32,289 nucleotides of DNA from an uncultured Clostridia bacterium (GCA_947628515.1 CANRAG010000019.1:1-32289), one strand, 5' to 3'. Positions 1 through 7,564 are shown, numbered from the stretch's first letter. Notes: a model not told the origin generated them from the letters alone. A program made the numbers and translations.

Positions 1-683
1 GCGAGGTCGTAAGCGCGCCGAACGAGCGTGTTCGTGAAATAATAAAGGCCGCCGCGAAGGAGGCGGGCGCAAGGCTTACGGTATGCGACAGAGCGCTCAG
101 GAAGCCGGGAAGCTTTATCTATAAGACCTGGGGGTATCATCTTGCCCTGAAGGGAACGTATCAGGCGGAAAACGCGTCCGTCGCGCTCGAAACGGTACTG
201 GCGCTTAAAAGACGCGGCTGGGACATTACGGACACGGCAATATCCGACGGATTTGGGGGCGTGCGCTGGAAGGCGAGGTATGAGTTTTTATCCGATAATA
301 TCGTGGTGGACGGAGGACATAATATAGACGGCGTCACGGCGTTGGCGGAAACTTTGGCAGAAGAAACCCGTCCGGTTGTCATGGTGATTGCAATGATGAG
401 GGATAAAGCATATAAGGAATGTGCGGAGGTTCTCGCGGGCGCGGCGGAGTTTGTGGTGGCGTCAGAGGTGCCGACGCCGCGCTCGCTTACAGCGGAGGAG
501 ATAGCGAAGGCTGTAAGAAGCGCGGGGAAGGAATGTATAGCCGAGCCGGATATTGAAAAGGCCATAGACCTTGCGGCGGCGAGGGCGGGCAAAAAAGGTT
601 TGGTGTGCATATGCGGCTCTCTCTACCTTGCGGGAGAGGCCGAAAAAATACTTAAAGAGAAGGGTATTTTGAAGTTGGGATAA
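1..683 (+). CDS. folC: Folylpolyglutamate synthase/dihydrofolate synthase, C-terminal part (5' truncated by window edge)
   Basis: The reading frame is open from base 3 to a TAA at 681-683, giving 226 residues and no start codon, so the gene begins before the window. The visible part covers the end of the Mur-ligase-like ATPase core and the C-terminal glutamate-ligase domain. The segment KGTYQAENASVALE matches the FolC substrate-region motif (GxxQxxNA), and VVDGGHNIDGVTAL is the family's DGAHN motif with Gly for Ala. FolC adds glutamate to folates in the cytoplasm using ATP. An internal ATG at 261 is not the real start, because conserved FolC sequence lies upstream of it. The gene converges on the response regulator, with only 5 bases between the two stop codons and no obvious T-tailed terminator there. 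Confidence is high for the family; whether it is mono- or bifunctional cannot be judged from this part. Confidence 0.9.
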   Translation, partial: EVVSAPNERVREIIKAAAKEAGARLTVCDRALRKPGSFIYKTWGYHLALKGTYQAENASVALETVLALKRRGWDITDTAISDGFGGVRWKARYEFLSDNIVVDGGHNIDGVTALAETLAEETRPVVMVIAMMRDKAYKECAEVLAGAAEFVVASEVPTPRSLTAEEIAKAVRSAGKECIAEPDIEKAIDLAAARAGKKGLVCICGSLYLAGEAEKILKEKGILKLG

Positions 684-688
684 GGGCG

Positions 689-1363
689 TCATCCCGAAAA
701 ACGGTAGCCTACGCCCCATACGGTGTCTATAAACTTTTCTCCGCTTACGGCAAGCTTATCCCTTACGCGCTGTATATGAACCGCGACGGTGGATATGTCG
801 CCGATTGCGTCCATGCCCCATATGCGGTCAAATATCTGCTCCCTGGACAGAGCGCGGTTCGGATGCGAAGCGAGGTAGTAGAGCAGGTCAAATTCCTTTG
901 CGGTAAGCGAAATCGTTTGTCCGTTTATATCCGCTGTGCGGGCGTCGGGGTTTATGGAGAGCGAGCGTATTTTTAATATGCTCGACGGCGGCGTTGTCAG
1001 CGCGTCGTATCTTGAAAGGTGCGCCTTAACCCTTGCCACAAGCTCATTGGGACTGAACGGCTTTGTCATATAATCATCCGCGCCGAGCCCCAGTCCGCGT
1101 ATTTTATCAATATCATCGCCGCGCGCGGAGAGAAAGATTATCGGCGCGCGCTTCTTTTCGCGTATTCGCCGCGCAATCTCAAACCCGTCCATGCCGGGCA
1201 GCATGACGTCTATTATAAACAGGGAATAGTCCTCGTTCAGCGCGCGGTCAAGCCCCGTGGTGCCCCATGTGTCTATGTCACAGTCGAAGCCGTTCGCGTC
1301 AAGATAGTCGCGTTCCAGCTCCGCTATTTCCCTGTCGTCCTCGATAATAAGTATTTTCTTCAT
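689..1363 (-). CDS. OmpR/PhoB-family response regulator
   Basis: 224 residues. The N-terminal receiver domain shows the acidic pair in IIEDD, phospho-acceptor Asp52 in FIIDVMLPGMDG, Ser79 in IIFLSA and Lys101 in MTKPFSPNE. The C-terminal winged helix (about 128-224) has SLTAKEFDLLYYLASHPN and ends in DTVWGVGYRFSG, typical of OmpR/PhoB. I start at the ATG at 1363 because AAAGGAG lies just upstream and the protein then begins MKKILIIEDD; the open frame runs 37 codons further but that part has no family similarity. It is the last gene of a leftward set and follows its presumed kinase by 38 bases. By context it probably controls the ABC transporter and secreted protein genes upstream. The true target is not visible. 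Confidence 0.95.
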   Translation of the reverse strand: MKKILIIEDDREIAELERDYLDANGFDCDIDTWGTTGLDRALNEDYSLFIIDVMLPGMDGFEIARRIREKKRAPIIFLSARGDDIDKIRGLGLGADDYMTKPFSPNELVARVKAHLSRYDALTTPPSSILKIRSLSINPDARTADINGQTISLTAKEFDLLYYLASHPNRALSREQIFDRIWGMDAIGDISTVAVHIQRVRDKLAVSGEKFIDTVWGVGYRFSG

Positions 1364-1401
1364 TGCCGTAAACTCCTTTGATACAAGCTGCGCGACCGGC
1401 G

Positions 1402-2562
1402 CTATTTTCCATCCGCTGTCGGCAGGCTGATTGTCGCGGTTGTGCCTTTGTTTATGCCGTCGCTTCTTAGCCACAGCCGACCGTTGTGCGCTTCGGTAAT
1501 CTGTCTCGCGATACCGAGCCCCAGTCCGTTTCCGTTTATTTGCGCCGCCCGCGAGTCATCGGCGCGGTAGAATGTGTCGAATACCCGCGAAAGCTCGTTT
1601 GGCGCGATACCTATTCCGTCGTCGCGCACGGTTATATATGCCGTATTTTCCTCGACAAAACATTTTACGGCTATCAGCTTGCTTCCGCTCCTGCGATATT
1701 TCAGCGCGTTGTCGAATATATTTGTAAGAACCCTGCGCATTTTTTCTCCGTCTATGCATACCGTGACCGGAGTGTCGGCTATGTCTGTTTCAAGCTCCAG
1801 CCCGCCGCGTTCAAAGTCTATGCGGTAACTGTCGATAACGTCAAGCAACAGGTCGCGCAAATCTCCGCGCTCTGTATTAAACTTAAGCTCCGCGTCCTCC
1901 ATGCCGGCAAAGGTTGAAAGATTGCTTACGAGCCTGTCTATTGTTTCCGCCTTTGATTTTATGGTCGCAAGGTAGCGCGACAGCTTTTCGGGCGTGTCGG
2001 CTATGCCGTCGTTTATTCCGTCTATATACCCCTTTATAGAGGTTACGGGCGTTTTTAAATCGTGTGAAATATTCGATATGAGCATTCGCTGCTCATGCTT
2101 AAGCCGCTCTTCACGCTCCACAGACCTTATAAGCTCGCGCCGCATGGCGTCAAAGCCCTCGCATAAATCGTCAAGCTCGTCATAATCGCTGCCCATGACC
2201 TCGAAGCGAAGCTCGCCCTTGCGTATGTTATCGACATTTTCACGCAGCTCTAATATGGGCTTTTCAAGGCTTTGCACGAGCCTGCGCGTTAGTATTGTGC
2301 TCGTAACGGCGCATACGGAGACGCATATCGCGCCGTATACTATTAAATATGTGACGGCGGTGGGGTGGCTTATGAAAAACGCGCCCACTGCCTGCGTAAG
2401 TATTACGGGGTTTAACAGAGCCGTCCGGTTTATGTGCATTTCCTCAACCGGAAACTTCATAACGAAAATAATGAGAAATAACACCGAAACAACGCCTATT
2501 ATGGCAATAGGCGCTGTGAGCATTATGAAGTTATACGATTCAAATTTCTGACGTAGTTTCAT
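1402..2562 (-). CDS. Membrane sensor histidine kinase (HAMP-HisKA-HATPase)
   Basis: 386 residues. Two hydrophobic segments (about 13-35 and 67-91) flank a short extracytoplasmic loop of some 30 residues. A HAMP linker follows (about 92-145), then HisKA with the phospho-accepting His167 in SNISHDLKTPVTSIKGY. The ATPase domain has N285 (NIFDNALKY), DDGIGI at 314-319 and GNGLGLG at 344-350, so all catalytic boxes are intact. The small sensor loop resembles kinases that sense membrane events or work with an ABC transporter rather than binding a large ligand. It lies 24 bases after the permease and 38 before the response regulator. The ATG at 2562 has no strong Shine-Dalgarno sequence, which suggests coupling to the permease. 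The signal sensed is unknown. Confidence 0.94.
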   Translation of the reverse strand: MKLRQKFESYNFIMLTAPIAIIGVVSVLFLIIFVMKFPVEEMHINRTALLNPVILTQAVGAFFISHPTAVTYLIVYGAICVSVCAVTSTILTRRLVQSLEKPILELRENVDNIRKGELRFEVMGSDYDELDDLCEGFDAMRRELIRSVEREERLKHEQRMLISNISHDLKTPVTSIKGYIDGINDGIADTPEKLSRYLATIKSKAETIDRLVSNLSTFAGMEDAELKFNTERGDLRDLLLDVIDSYRIDFERGGLELETDIADTPVTVCIDGEKMRRVLTNIFDNALKYRRSGSKLIAVKCFVEENTAYITVRDDGIGIAPNELSRVFDTFYRADDSRAAQINGNGLGLGIARQITEAHNGRLWLRSDGINKGTTATISLPTADGK

Positions 2563-2586
2563 GGCATTACCGTTACATCGTTAAAA

Positions 2587-3330
2587 TCATATATTCTTCC
2601 TGTCAAATATTATATACGATAATGAGTATAAAATCAAGATGCTTCCGGCTAAAATTCCGATTTTACTGAGCAGTATATTAAACGGCAGCGTTTTGCCGAG
2701 CAGCATGATGTGCAGCTTCGCGCCCGCCGTAAACAGAAAGCTCTGCGTGCCCGAAACATACAGCCCTATATACTTCATGGCAGCGTACACCGCAAGCGAG
2801 AGCAGTGTTGCCGCCGTCGGGCCGTTAAGACATACATTCACCAATATTCCCAAAAAAGCTATGCCGATAAGCGGTATTATATCTATAACATAGGCGGCGA
2901 ACGCGTATCCCGCGTTTGCAAATGTGCCGCCGGATACTAAGTGTATGACGGTGTTAGCGATATACATCACTAAAAGCGACGCCGCGCCGAGGATGACTAT
3001 GGCTGCCGCCTTTGCGCTTAAAACCTTGAAGCGGTCGAGCGGCTGAATAAGACAAGCCTTCATCGTGTCGTTGCTGTACTCATTGCAAAACAGCTCGCTT
3101 GCTGCGATAAGTATGATAATCGGAACGAGTATCTCCACCGCGAACGGGAGCATTTCAAGCGGGAGGTTCGTTTTAACCGACACGGCGCCCTGCGAAAGCC
3201 GCGTTATCAGCGCCGCGCCGCCGCAGCGGATAACACTCACAAGTATGCCTATAACGGTAAGTATAGCGTATTTCTTTCTGCATACGAGCTTTAAAAGCTC
3301 CTTTTGCATTGCAAATGTAAAGCTCTTCAT
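2587..3330 (-). CDS. ABC-2 type permease, BcrB/lantibiotic-immunity-like
   Basis: 247 residues with about six hydrophobic segments (roughly 20-42, 65-82, 110-130, 143-163, 168-190 and 217-240) and a short charged C-terminus, FDRKNI. The layout, with an N-terminal MKSFTFAMQKELLKLVCRKK, a long first extracytoplasmic stretch and NEYSNDTMKACLIQPLDRFK between helices 2 and 3, is typical of small ABC-2 permeases that pair with BcrA-like ATPases. Its ATG overlaps the ATPase stop (ATGA), so the two are translationally coupled and surely form one transporter. Family proteins remove or exclude membrane-active peptides such as bacitracin or lantibiotics; the substrate here is an inference from the linked two-component system. 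The assignment as an ABC-2 permease is firm, the BcrB-like subtype less so. Confidence 0.85.
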   Translation of the reverse strand: MKSFTFAMQKELLKLVCRKKYAILTVIGILVSVIRCGGAALITRLSQGAVSVKTNLPLEMLPFAVEILVPIIILIAASELFCNEYSNDTMKACLIQPLDRFKVLSAKAAAIVILGAASLLVMYIANTVIHLVSGGTFANAGYAFAAYVIDIIPLIGIAFLGILVNVCLNGPTAATLLSLAVYAAMKYIGLYVSGTQSFLFTAGAKLHIMLLGKTLPFNILLSKIGILAGSILILYSLSYIIFDRKNI

Positions 3331-4040
3331 ATTCCGCCCCTTCTTTCGCGTATTTTTTCAAGGAAATAATCCTCCATCGAAGGATGTGTGCCCTTAATAT
3401 GCTCCGTTGAGTCGAGCGATATGATCTCACCGTCGCATATGACGGCAACGGAGGTGCAAAGCCGTTCGATTTCAGACGCGATATGACTTGACACAATAAA
3501 GGTTGTGCCGAGCGCTCGGTTCATCTCCTTGATATATTCGCGTATTTCTACCACGCCTTCGATATCGAGACCGTTAACCGGCTCGTCGAGTATGACGGTT
3601 TCGGGCTTACCTATGAGCGCTGCGGCAAGCCCCAGTCTCTGCTTCATGCCGAGCGAAAATCTGCCGGCCTTATCGTTTTTGTATTCGCGAAGATGCACGA
3701 TATCGAGCATGCGGTCAATATCCGCTAAATCCTCGCGGCTGCGCGCCATAAGCTTCATGTTCTGATAAGCCGTCATGTTTTTATAGATGGCGGGCGACTC
3801 TATGAGCGCTCCGGTGCGTGACATTATATTCTCAAAATCCTTATGCAGCGGGCTGCCGTTAATGATTATTTCGCCGCTGTCGGCGGGTATGAGAGACAGC
3901 AGCGCCTTCATTATGGTGGTCTTGCCCGAACCGTTGGGGCCTAAAAGCCCCAGAATTTCACCGTCCGGGATTTCAAGCGATATATTGCGTATGCCCCGCT
4001 TGTTTTTATATAGCTTTGTTAAATGCTTAAGCTGTATCAT
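3327..4040 (-). CDS. ABC transporter ATP-binding protein, BcrA-like
   Basis: 237 residues. Walker A is GPNGSGKT at 34-41. The signature is SLGMKQR from 129, the LGMKQR form usual in BcrA and lantibiotic-protection ATPases instead of LSGGQ. Walker B is TVILDEP at 148-154, the D-loop NGLD follows at 156-159, and the switch His is His186 in SSHIASE. The stretch TGALIESPAIYKNMTAYQNM (Q-loop to helical domain) is also characteristic of this subfamily. It energises the permease encoded by the next, overlapping gene, and starts 13 bases after the YdcF-like gene. The length and intact motifs indicate a functional ATPase. Confidence 0.93.
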   Translation of the reverse strand: MIQLKHLTKLYKNKRGIRNISLEIPDGEILGLLGPNGSGKTTIMKALLSLIPADSGEIIINGSPLHKDFENIMSRTGALIESPAIYKNMTAYQNMKLMARSREDLADIDRMLDIVHLREYKNDKAGRFSLGMKQRLGLAAALIGKPETVILDEPVNGLDIEGVVEIREYIKEMNRALGTTFIVSSHIASEIERLCTSVAVICDGEIISLDSTEHIKGTHPSMEDYFLEKIRERRGGI

Positions 4041-4053
4041 GATTTCACTTCTT

Positions 4054-4806
4054 TCAATATTTGAGTACGTACATCTTGCCTATCGCAAGCAGCTCCCGAA
4101 GGTATGAGGGGAGTATATTGTACCATTCGGTATCAGAGCCTATATGCGCGGCGTTTATGCCCTGCATCCTTGCCAGCGACTCCGCGCGGTATATATGAAA
4201 ATCGGTTGTTATTATCGCGACGCTTTTTGTTTTCAGCTCGCCGCCCGCAAGCTCGTTTGAAAATCTGTAGTTTTCCGTAGTGGAGGTTGACCTGTCCTCG
4301 CGTATAATGCGGCTGCCGTCAACCCCGCGTTTCGTAAGATAGATATACATCGCCTCCGCCTCGGATATGTCCTCGTCCAAGCCCTTGCCGCCGGATACAA
4401 TTATTTTGCAGTCCTTGTTTTTGTCGATATATTCTAACGCGGTATCGAGTCTTGAACGGAGCATGAGCGATGGCGTATCCCCGCGCACGCCGCAGCCGAG
4501 AACCACAAGATAGTCCTCGTTATAGTCCGCCGTGTCGTTGTTGCCGTACCAAAACAGCGCGGCGCAAGCCAGGATGGCGGCGGCGCAGATAAATATGACC
4601 GCCGCCGCAGCCGCCCTGCCGGCCTTGCGCTTGAGGATGGCGGCGGTTTTTAACGGGAATATCGCGGGCAGCATAATAGCGGTACCGAGAAGAAGCGTCA
4701 TCCATATCCCCGCGGTCATATTTGAAACAAGCATTACCCATATTCCGTTTAAAATTATCGCCGCGCCCAAAAGGAGCGCAAGCATCCTGATTATTATTTT
4801 CTTCAT
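4054..4806 (-). CDS. YdcF/SanA/ElyC-like DUF218 membrane protein
   Basis: 250 residues. Three hydrophobic N-terminal segments (about 4-24, 31-51 and 66-87) are followed by a DUF218 domain. Its hallmarks are visible: VVLGCGV at 101-107, SGGKG at 138-142, a conserved acidic SEAEAM at 148-153, EDRSTSTTEN at 170-179 and TTDFHIYR at 200-207. DUF218 proteins (SanA, YdcF, ElyC) are inner-membrane proteins linked to envelope integrity and peptidoglycan metabolism; the biochemical reaction is not established. It lies 34 bases after the secreted protein gene and 13 before the ABC ATPase, so it probably belongs to the same envelope-related transcription unit. The ribosome-binding site is weak (GGGAA). 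Family call is confident; the role in this operon is inference. Confidence 0.87.
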   Translation of the reverse strand: MKKIIIRMLALLLGAAIILNGIWVMLVSNMTAGIWMTLLLGTAIMLPAIFPLKTAAILKRKAGRAAAAAVIFICAAAILACAALFWYGNNDTADYNEDYLVVLGCGVRGDTPSLMLRSRLDTALEYIDKNKDCKIIVSGGKGLDEDISEAEAMYIYLTKRGVDGSRIIREDRSTSTTENYRFSNELAGGELKTKSVAIITTDFHIYRAESLARMQGINAAHIGSDTEWYNILPSYLRELLAIGKMYVLKY

Positions 4807-4840
4807 ATATAAATTCCCGTAAGCTCTTTTGTGTTTGGTT

Positions 4841-5701
4841 TTATTCCATGGCTACGATTTTCGCGCCCTGCTCCTCAAGGGTTTGTATGGCAGTGCTTCC
4901 CACCTTTGAGATTTCGTAGTCAATAGTCGAGGCCATTTCATGACCGTTGCCCTTGAATACAGCCGTCATAGTGCCCGCGCGGAAGGTGCCGTCCTTATTC
5001 ACGTCGTAATTGAATTCAACGCTATCGAGCACGGGGTCGCTGCCCATAAGCAGGAAATAGTAGTCGCTGTCGTCGGGCGTCAGCTCATCCGCATTGCCGC
5101 TGTAGTTGTTCTCCATTGAAAACAGCATGCTTATTCCAGCGTTTATAAGCTCCGGCACCTGCACACTGTCAAGCGTTACGGAATATGATGTGTAATCCTC
5201 GTTTTCGCCCGTGCATACAAAGTTGTTGCGCAAGTCTCCCACAACCGTATCGGCGGCAATCTCCATGAAATTAAGCATCTTATCCACCATCGGTCTGTCC
5301 TCATCCTCTATACCCCACAGGTTGGGGCGTAAATATGCGTGTTTATATTTATTGTATTTCTCGCCGTCAACGAAATTGTAATAGTACTGGTATCCGTTGT
5401 AGCAATAGCTGTCGAAGACGTATTTTTCGACGCCCGCGCTTGTACTTGTTTCCATTCTGTGTTCTATGCCGTTATCGACATCTATCTCGGTAAGAATATC
5501 GCACCCCATAACCTCCGTGCCGTCCACGTTAATCGCGGCGGTAACGTTTGTTGTGCAGTTCGTGTAATCCGCGGTAGCGAGAATGGATTTTTTAAGCTCG
5601 TCATAGCCGTTTGCGGACTGATATCCGGCGACGGCTGCCGTGGTGAGCATACACGCTCCGACTGCGGCGCTTATGGCCGCTATGGTTTTCTTGTTTTTCA
5701 T
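4841..5701 (-). CDS. Secreted or membrane-anchored protein of unknown function
   Basis: 286 residues. The start is the ATG at 5701, because AAAGGAG at 5710-5716 sits 8 bases upstream; an ATG at 5719 in the same frame would place that site inside the gene. The N-terminus, MKNKK followed by a hydrophobic stretch to about residue 25, is a signal peptide or anchor, with possible cleavage after AVA at 23-25. A Cys17 in VGAC loosely resembles a lipobox but lies inside the hydrophobic core. The rest is polar and rich in Tyr, Asn and Asp (for example CYNGYQYYYNFVDGEKYNKY), looks beta-rich and has no catalytic motif I recognise. It is the first gene of the leftward set and may be the extracytoplasmic partner of the sensor or transporter. 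That link rests on position only. Confidence 0.75.
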   Translation of the reverse strand: MKNKKTIAAISAAVGACMLTTAAVAGYQSANGYDELKKSILATADYTNCTTNVTAAINVDGTEVMGCDILTEIDVDNGIEHRMETSTSAGVEKYVFDSYCYNGYQYYYNFVDGEKYNKYKHAYLRPNLWGIEDEDRPMVDKMLNFMEIAADTVVGDLRNNFVCTGENEDYTSYSVTLDSVQVPELINAGISMLFSMENNYSGNADELTPDDSDYYFLLMGSDPVLDSVEFNYDVNKDGTFRAGTMTAVFKGNGHEMASTIDYEISKVGSTAIQTLEEQGAKIVAME

Positions 5702-5770
5702 AATTATTACTCCTTTCACAAATTAGTATTGCAACCGGTTACAGATACATAATAGCTCCTTATGATAAAA

Positions 5771-5799
5771 ATTATATAATAAAAGTTTAAACTTTTCAT
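5771..5799 (-). promoter_or_regulatory. Putative promoter of the leftward envelope-stress set
   Basis: On the minus strand, TATAAT (5776 to 5771) is preceded by a 17-base spacer and a weak -35, ATGAAA (5799 to 5794). It lies about 70 bases upstream of the ATG at 5701. The good -10 combined with a poor -35 suggests an activated or tightly regulated promoter. Confidence 0.5.
5781..5796. promoter_or_regulatory. Perfect 16-bp palindrome, candidate operator
   Basis: AAAAGTTTAAACTTTT is a perfect inverted repeat that covers most of the spacer and touches the -35 of the putative leftward promoter. Its location is that expected of a repressor site. OmpR-type regulators usually bind direct repeats, so the linked response regulator is not an obvious ligand. 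Confidence 0.4.
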
Positions 5800-5847
5800 A
5801 AACTAATATAAATTTTCTCTAAAAAACGGAAAAATTAAAAAAAGCTC

Positions 5848-5876
5848 TTGACATTGCCCCCTCCATGTGTTACACT
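5848..5876 (+). promoter_or_regulatory. Sigma-A type promoter of rpmG-secE-nusG
   Basis: Consensus TTGACA at 5848-5853, a 17-base spacer and TACACT at 5871-5876. Transcription would begin near 5883, leaving a leader of roughly 80 bases before rpmG. It is divergent from the leftward operon promoter. Confidence 0.8.
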
Positions 5877-5892
5877 GTTATGGAAAGAAAAA

Positions 5893-5934
5893 GGTTCTTT
5901 TTTTTTGCTATGTTTTTTTTCGGAAGAAAGAGCC
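5893..5934 (+). other. Possible leader hairpin upstream of rpmG
   Basis: GGTTCTTTTTT (5893-5903) can pair with AAGAAAGAGCC (5924-5934), 11 pairs including two G-U. The 20-base loop is mostly U. It lies between the transcription start and the rpmG Shine-Dalgarno site (GGAGGT, from 5948). The two homopolymer T runs are unusual for a leader. No known riboregulator is recognised, and it may simply be AT-rich filler. Confidence 0.3.
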
Positions 5935-5961
5935 CTGTTAAACGAATGGAGGTAAGAAAAA

Positions 5962-6111
5962 ATGAGAGTTAAGATTACTTTGGCTTGTCAGGAATGTAAG
6001 CAGAGAAATTATAACACTATGAAGAACAAGAAGAACGATCCGGACAGACTTGAAATGAGCAAGTATTGCAGATTTTGCAGAAAGCATACTACACATAAGG
6101 AAACAAAGTAA
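5962..6111 (+). CDS. rpmG: Ribosomal protein bL33 (zinc-binding form)
   Basis: 49 residues, starting [10 protein letters not shown] and ending HKETK. The four cysteines Cys9, Cys12, Cys36 and Cys39, in two CxxC pairs, mark the zinc-binding (C+) form of L33, a protein of the large subunit near the E site. The length is standard. GGAGGT lies 8 bases upstream of the ATG. It is the first gene of the rpmG-secE-nusG unit, as in many Firmicutes. Bacteria with a C+ L33 often hold a C- paralogue elsewhere for zinc shortage; none is in this window. Confidence 0.97.
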   Translation: MRVKITLACQECKQRNYNTMKNKKNDPDRLEMSKYCRFCRKHTTHKETK

Positions 6112-6153
6112 ATTAAGGACGAGCTTATAATAAAAAGATAAGGAGTTAGTGGT

Positions 6154-6384
6154 ATGGCTGGAGAGAATGTAAAGGCTAAGAAGAAGCCCTTCTTCGCAAG
6201 GATGAAGAAGTATTTCAAGGATACAAAGTCGGAACTGAAAAAGGTAACATGGCCGTCAAAGACACAGTTGAAGCAGAATACAGCTGTTATTATTGCGTTT
6301 ATAATTTTAATAGGAATTTTCCTCTTTGTGTTTGACGTGGGATTTTCAAAGCTTGCAAGCTTACTGCCGTCAAGGATACTGTAA
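6154..6384 (+). CDS. secE: Preprotein translocase subunit SecE
   Basis: 76 residues, the short single-span form usual in Gram-positive bacteria. A lysine-rich N-terminus leads to the conserved amphipathic helix ELKKVTWPSK (27-36), followed by one transmembrane segment at about 43-62. SecE clamps the SecY channel in the cytoplasmic membrane. AAGGAG lies upstream of the ATG. It lies 42 bases after rpmG and 36 before nusG, in the standard order. Confidence 0.97.
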   Translation: MAGENVKAKKKPFFARMKKYFKDTKSELKKVTWPSKTQLKQNTAVIIAFIILIGIFLFVFDVGFSKLASLLPSRIL

Positions 6385-6420
6385 TTTAAAAGTACAGGTT
6401 TGTCGAAAGGAGCGGTAGTT

Positions 6421-6945
6421 ATGGCAGACGAGGCTAAGTGGTATGTGGCCCATACGTATTCGGGCTATGAGAATAAGGTAGCCGAAAGCATTGAAAAAAC
6501 TGTTGAAAACCGCGGCTTGCATGATCTCATAATGGACGTTAAGGTTCCGGTCGAGGAGGTTATAGAAAAGCGCGGCGACAAGGAAAAGGTTGTACAGAGA
6601 AAGATTTTTCCGGGCTATGTCGTGGTCAAGATGATAATGACCGATGAGAGCTGGTACGTTGTCCGTAACACGCGCGGCGTCACGGGCTTTGTGGGTCCGG
6701 GTTCAAAGCCGGTTCCGTTAACGGAGTCGGAGGTCGCCATGATGGGCGTTGAGGAAATACGCCGTGCCGATATAAATCTCAAGGCCGGCGATTTGGTTGA
6801 GATTAAGTCAGGCCCGATGGAAGGTTTTTCGGGTAATATCGAGAAAATCGATAATGAGACAGGCACCGTATGGGTTACTGTTTCGATGTTCGGTCGTGAA
6901 ACATCTGTGGAAATCAATTATACGCAGGTTGAGCCGGCCGACTGA
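6421..6945 (+). CDS. nusG: Transcription termination/antitermination factor NusG
   Basis: 174 residues. The NGN domain (about 6-110) shows KWYVAHTYSGYENKV, KIFPGYVVVKM and VRNTRGVTGFVG; the KOW domain (about 118-172) shows GDLVEIKSGPMEGFSG. NusG binds RNA polymerase and couples it to Rho, NusE/S10 or pausing. I choose the ATG at 6421 because AAAGGAG lies directly upstream; an earlier in-frame start at 6400 would absorb that site and add seven residues not seen in the family. The gene is followed by the rplK leader RNA. Confidence 0.97.
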   Translation: MADEAKWYVAHTYSGYENKVAESIEKTVENRGLHDLIMDVKVPVEEVIEKRGDKEKVVQRKIFPGYVVVKMIMTDESWYVVRNTRGVTGFVGPGSKPVPLTESEVAMMGVEEIRRADINLKAGDLVEIKSGPMEGFSGNIEKIDNETGTVWVTVSMFGRETSVEINYTQVEPAD

Positions 6946-7015
6946 AAAATGTTTACTTAAGCCGCAGGGCTTTGGTATAAATAAAGGCGCAAAACGCGCC
7001 GTCCCTCTGGAAACA

Positions 7016-7048
7016 GTGGGAGGACATATAATTGTCCGATTTTACCAC
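7016..7048 (+). promoter_or_regulatory. Probable ribosomal protein L1 binding hairpin upstream of rplK
   Basis: GTGGGA, GGACA and a short loop are followed by TGTCC, an A/T-rich bulge and CCAC. This gives an outer GTGG/CCAC stem (7016-7019 with 7045-7048), an asymmetric internal loop and an inner GGACA/TGTCC stem (7022-7026 with 7033-7037). The pattern mimics the 23S rRNA site of L1, which represses its own operon. The same pattern occurs before rplA. The leader (6946-7090) also has a GGCGC/GCGCC hairpin at 6986-7000 and an ATAGCGC/GCGCTAT hairpin at 7051-7067, just ahead of the rplK AGGAGG. Confidence 0.75.
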
Positions 7049-7090
7049 ATATAGCGCATGGCGCTATGATTATTTAAGGAGGTGGCCGTA

Positions 7091-7516
7091 ATGGCACAGA
7101 AGGTAACAGGTTATATTAAGTTGCAAATTCCTGCCGGCAAAGCAACACCGGCGCCGCCGGTTGGCCCCGCATTGGGTCAGCATGGCGTAAACATTATGCA
7201 GTTCACAAAGGAATTTAACGAAAAGACAAAACAGGATGCGGGTCTTATTATCCCGGTAGTAATTACCGTTTACGCTGACCGTTCATTCTCTTTCGTTACA
7301 AAGACTCCGCCGGCGGCGGTACTCATCAAGAAGGCTTGCAAGATTGAAAGCGGTTCGGGCGTGCCGAACAAGACTAAGGTTGCTACAATTTCAAAGGCCG
7401 ATCTTGAGCAGATAGCCAAGACGAAGATGCCCGACCTTAACGCGGCAACGGTTGAAGCGGCTATGAGTATGATTGCGGGTACTTGCAGAAGCATGGGCGT
7501 AGTAGTAGGAGACTAA
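7091..7516 (+). CDS. rplK: Ribosomal protein uL11
   Basis: 141 residues, the usual length. It starts [20 protein letters not shown] and carries [17 protein letters not shown], the N-terminal motif that touches release factors and thiostrepton-type drugs, and a C-terminal rRNA-binding domain ending in [12 protein letters not shown]. The ATG at 7091 is chosen over an in-frame GTG at 7082 because AGGAGGTGG overlaps that GTG. L11 forms the GTPase-associated centre with 23S rRNA. Expression is probably controlled by L1 through the upstream hairpin. Confidence 0.98.
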   Translation: MAQKVTGYIKLQIPAGKATPAPPVGPALGQHGVNIMQFTKEFNEKTKQDAGLIIPVVITVYADRSFSFVTKTPPAAVLIKKACKIESGSGVPNKTKVATISKADLEQIAKTKMPDLNAATVEAAMSMIAGTCRSMGVVVGD

Positions 7517-7536
7517 TCAAGTAGTTTAACAAGGAA

Positions 7537-7564
7537 GTGGGAGGGATTTATCCCGCTTAACCAC
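7537..7564 (+). promoter_or_regulatory. Second probable L1 binding hairpin, upstream of rplA
   Basis: GTGG (7537-7540), GA, GGGAT (7543-7547), ATCCC (7550-7554), GCTTAA and CCAC (7561-7564) reproduce the architecture of the hairpin before rplK. The GAAGGAGG Shine-Dalgarno of rplA starts at the next base, so L1 bound here would directly block ribosome access. Confidence 0.78.

Noticed and set aside
677-695. GGGAT/ATCCC stem between the convergent folC and response regulator stops as a terminator
   Set aside because: The stem is only 5-7 pairs with a loop of about nine bases, and neither strand has a T run after it.
1364-1474. 37-residue N-terminal extension of the response regulator
   Set aside because: The added residues are unlike any receiver domain, overlap the end of the kinase gene, and AAAGGAG marks the ATG at 1363.
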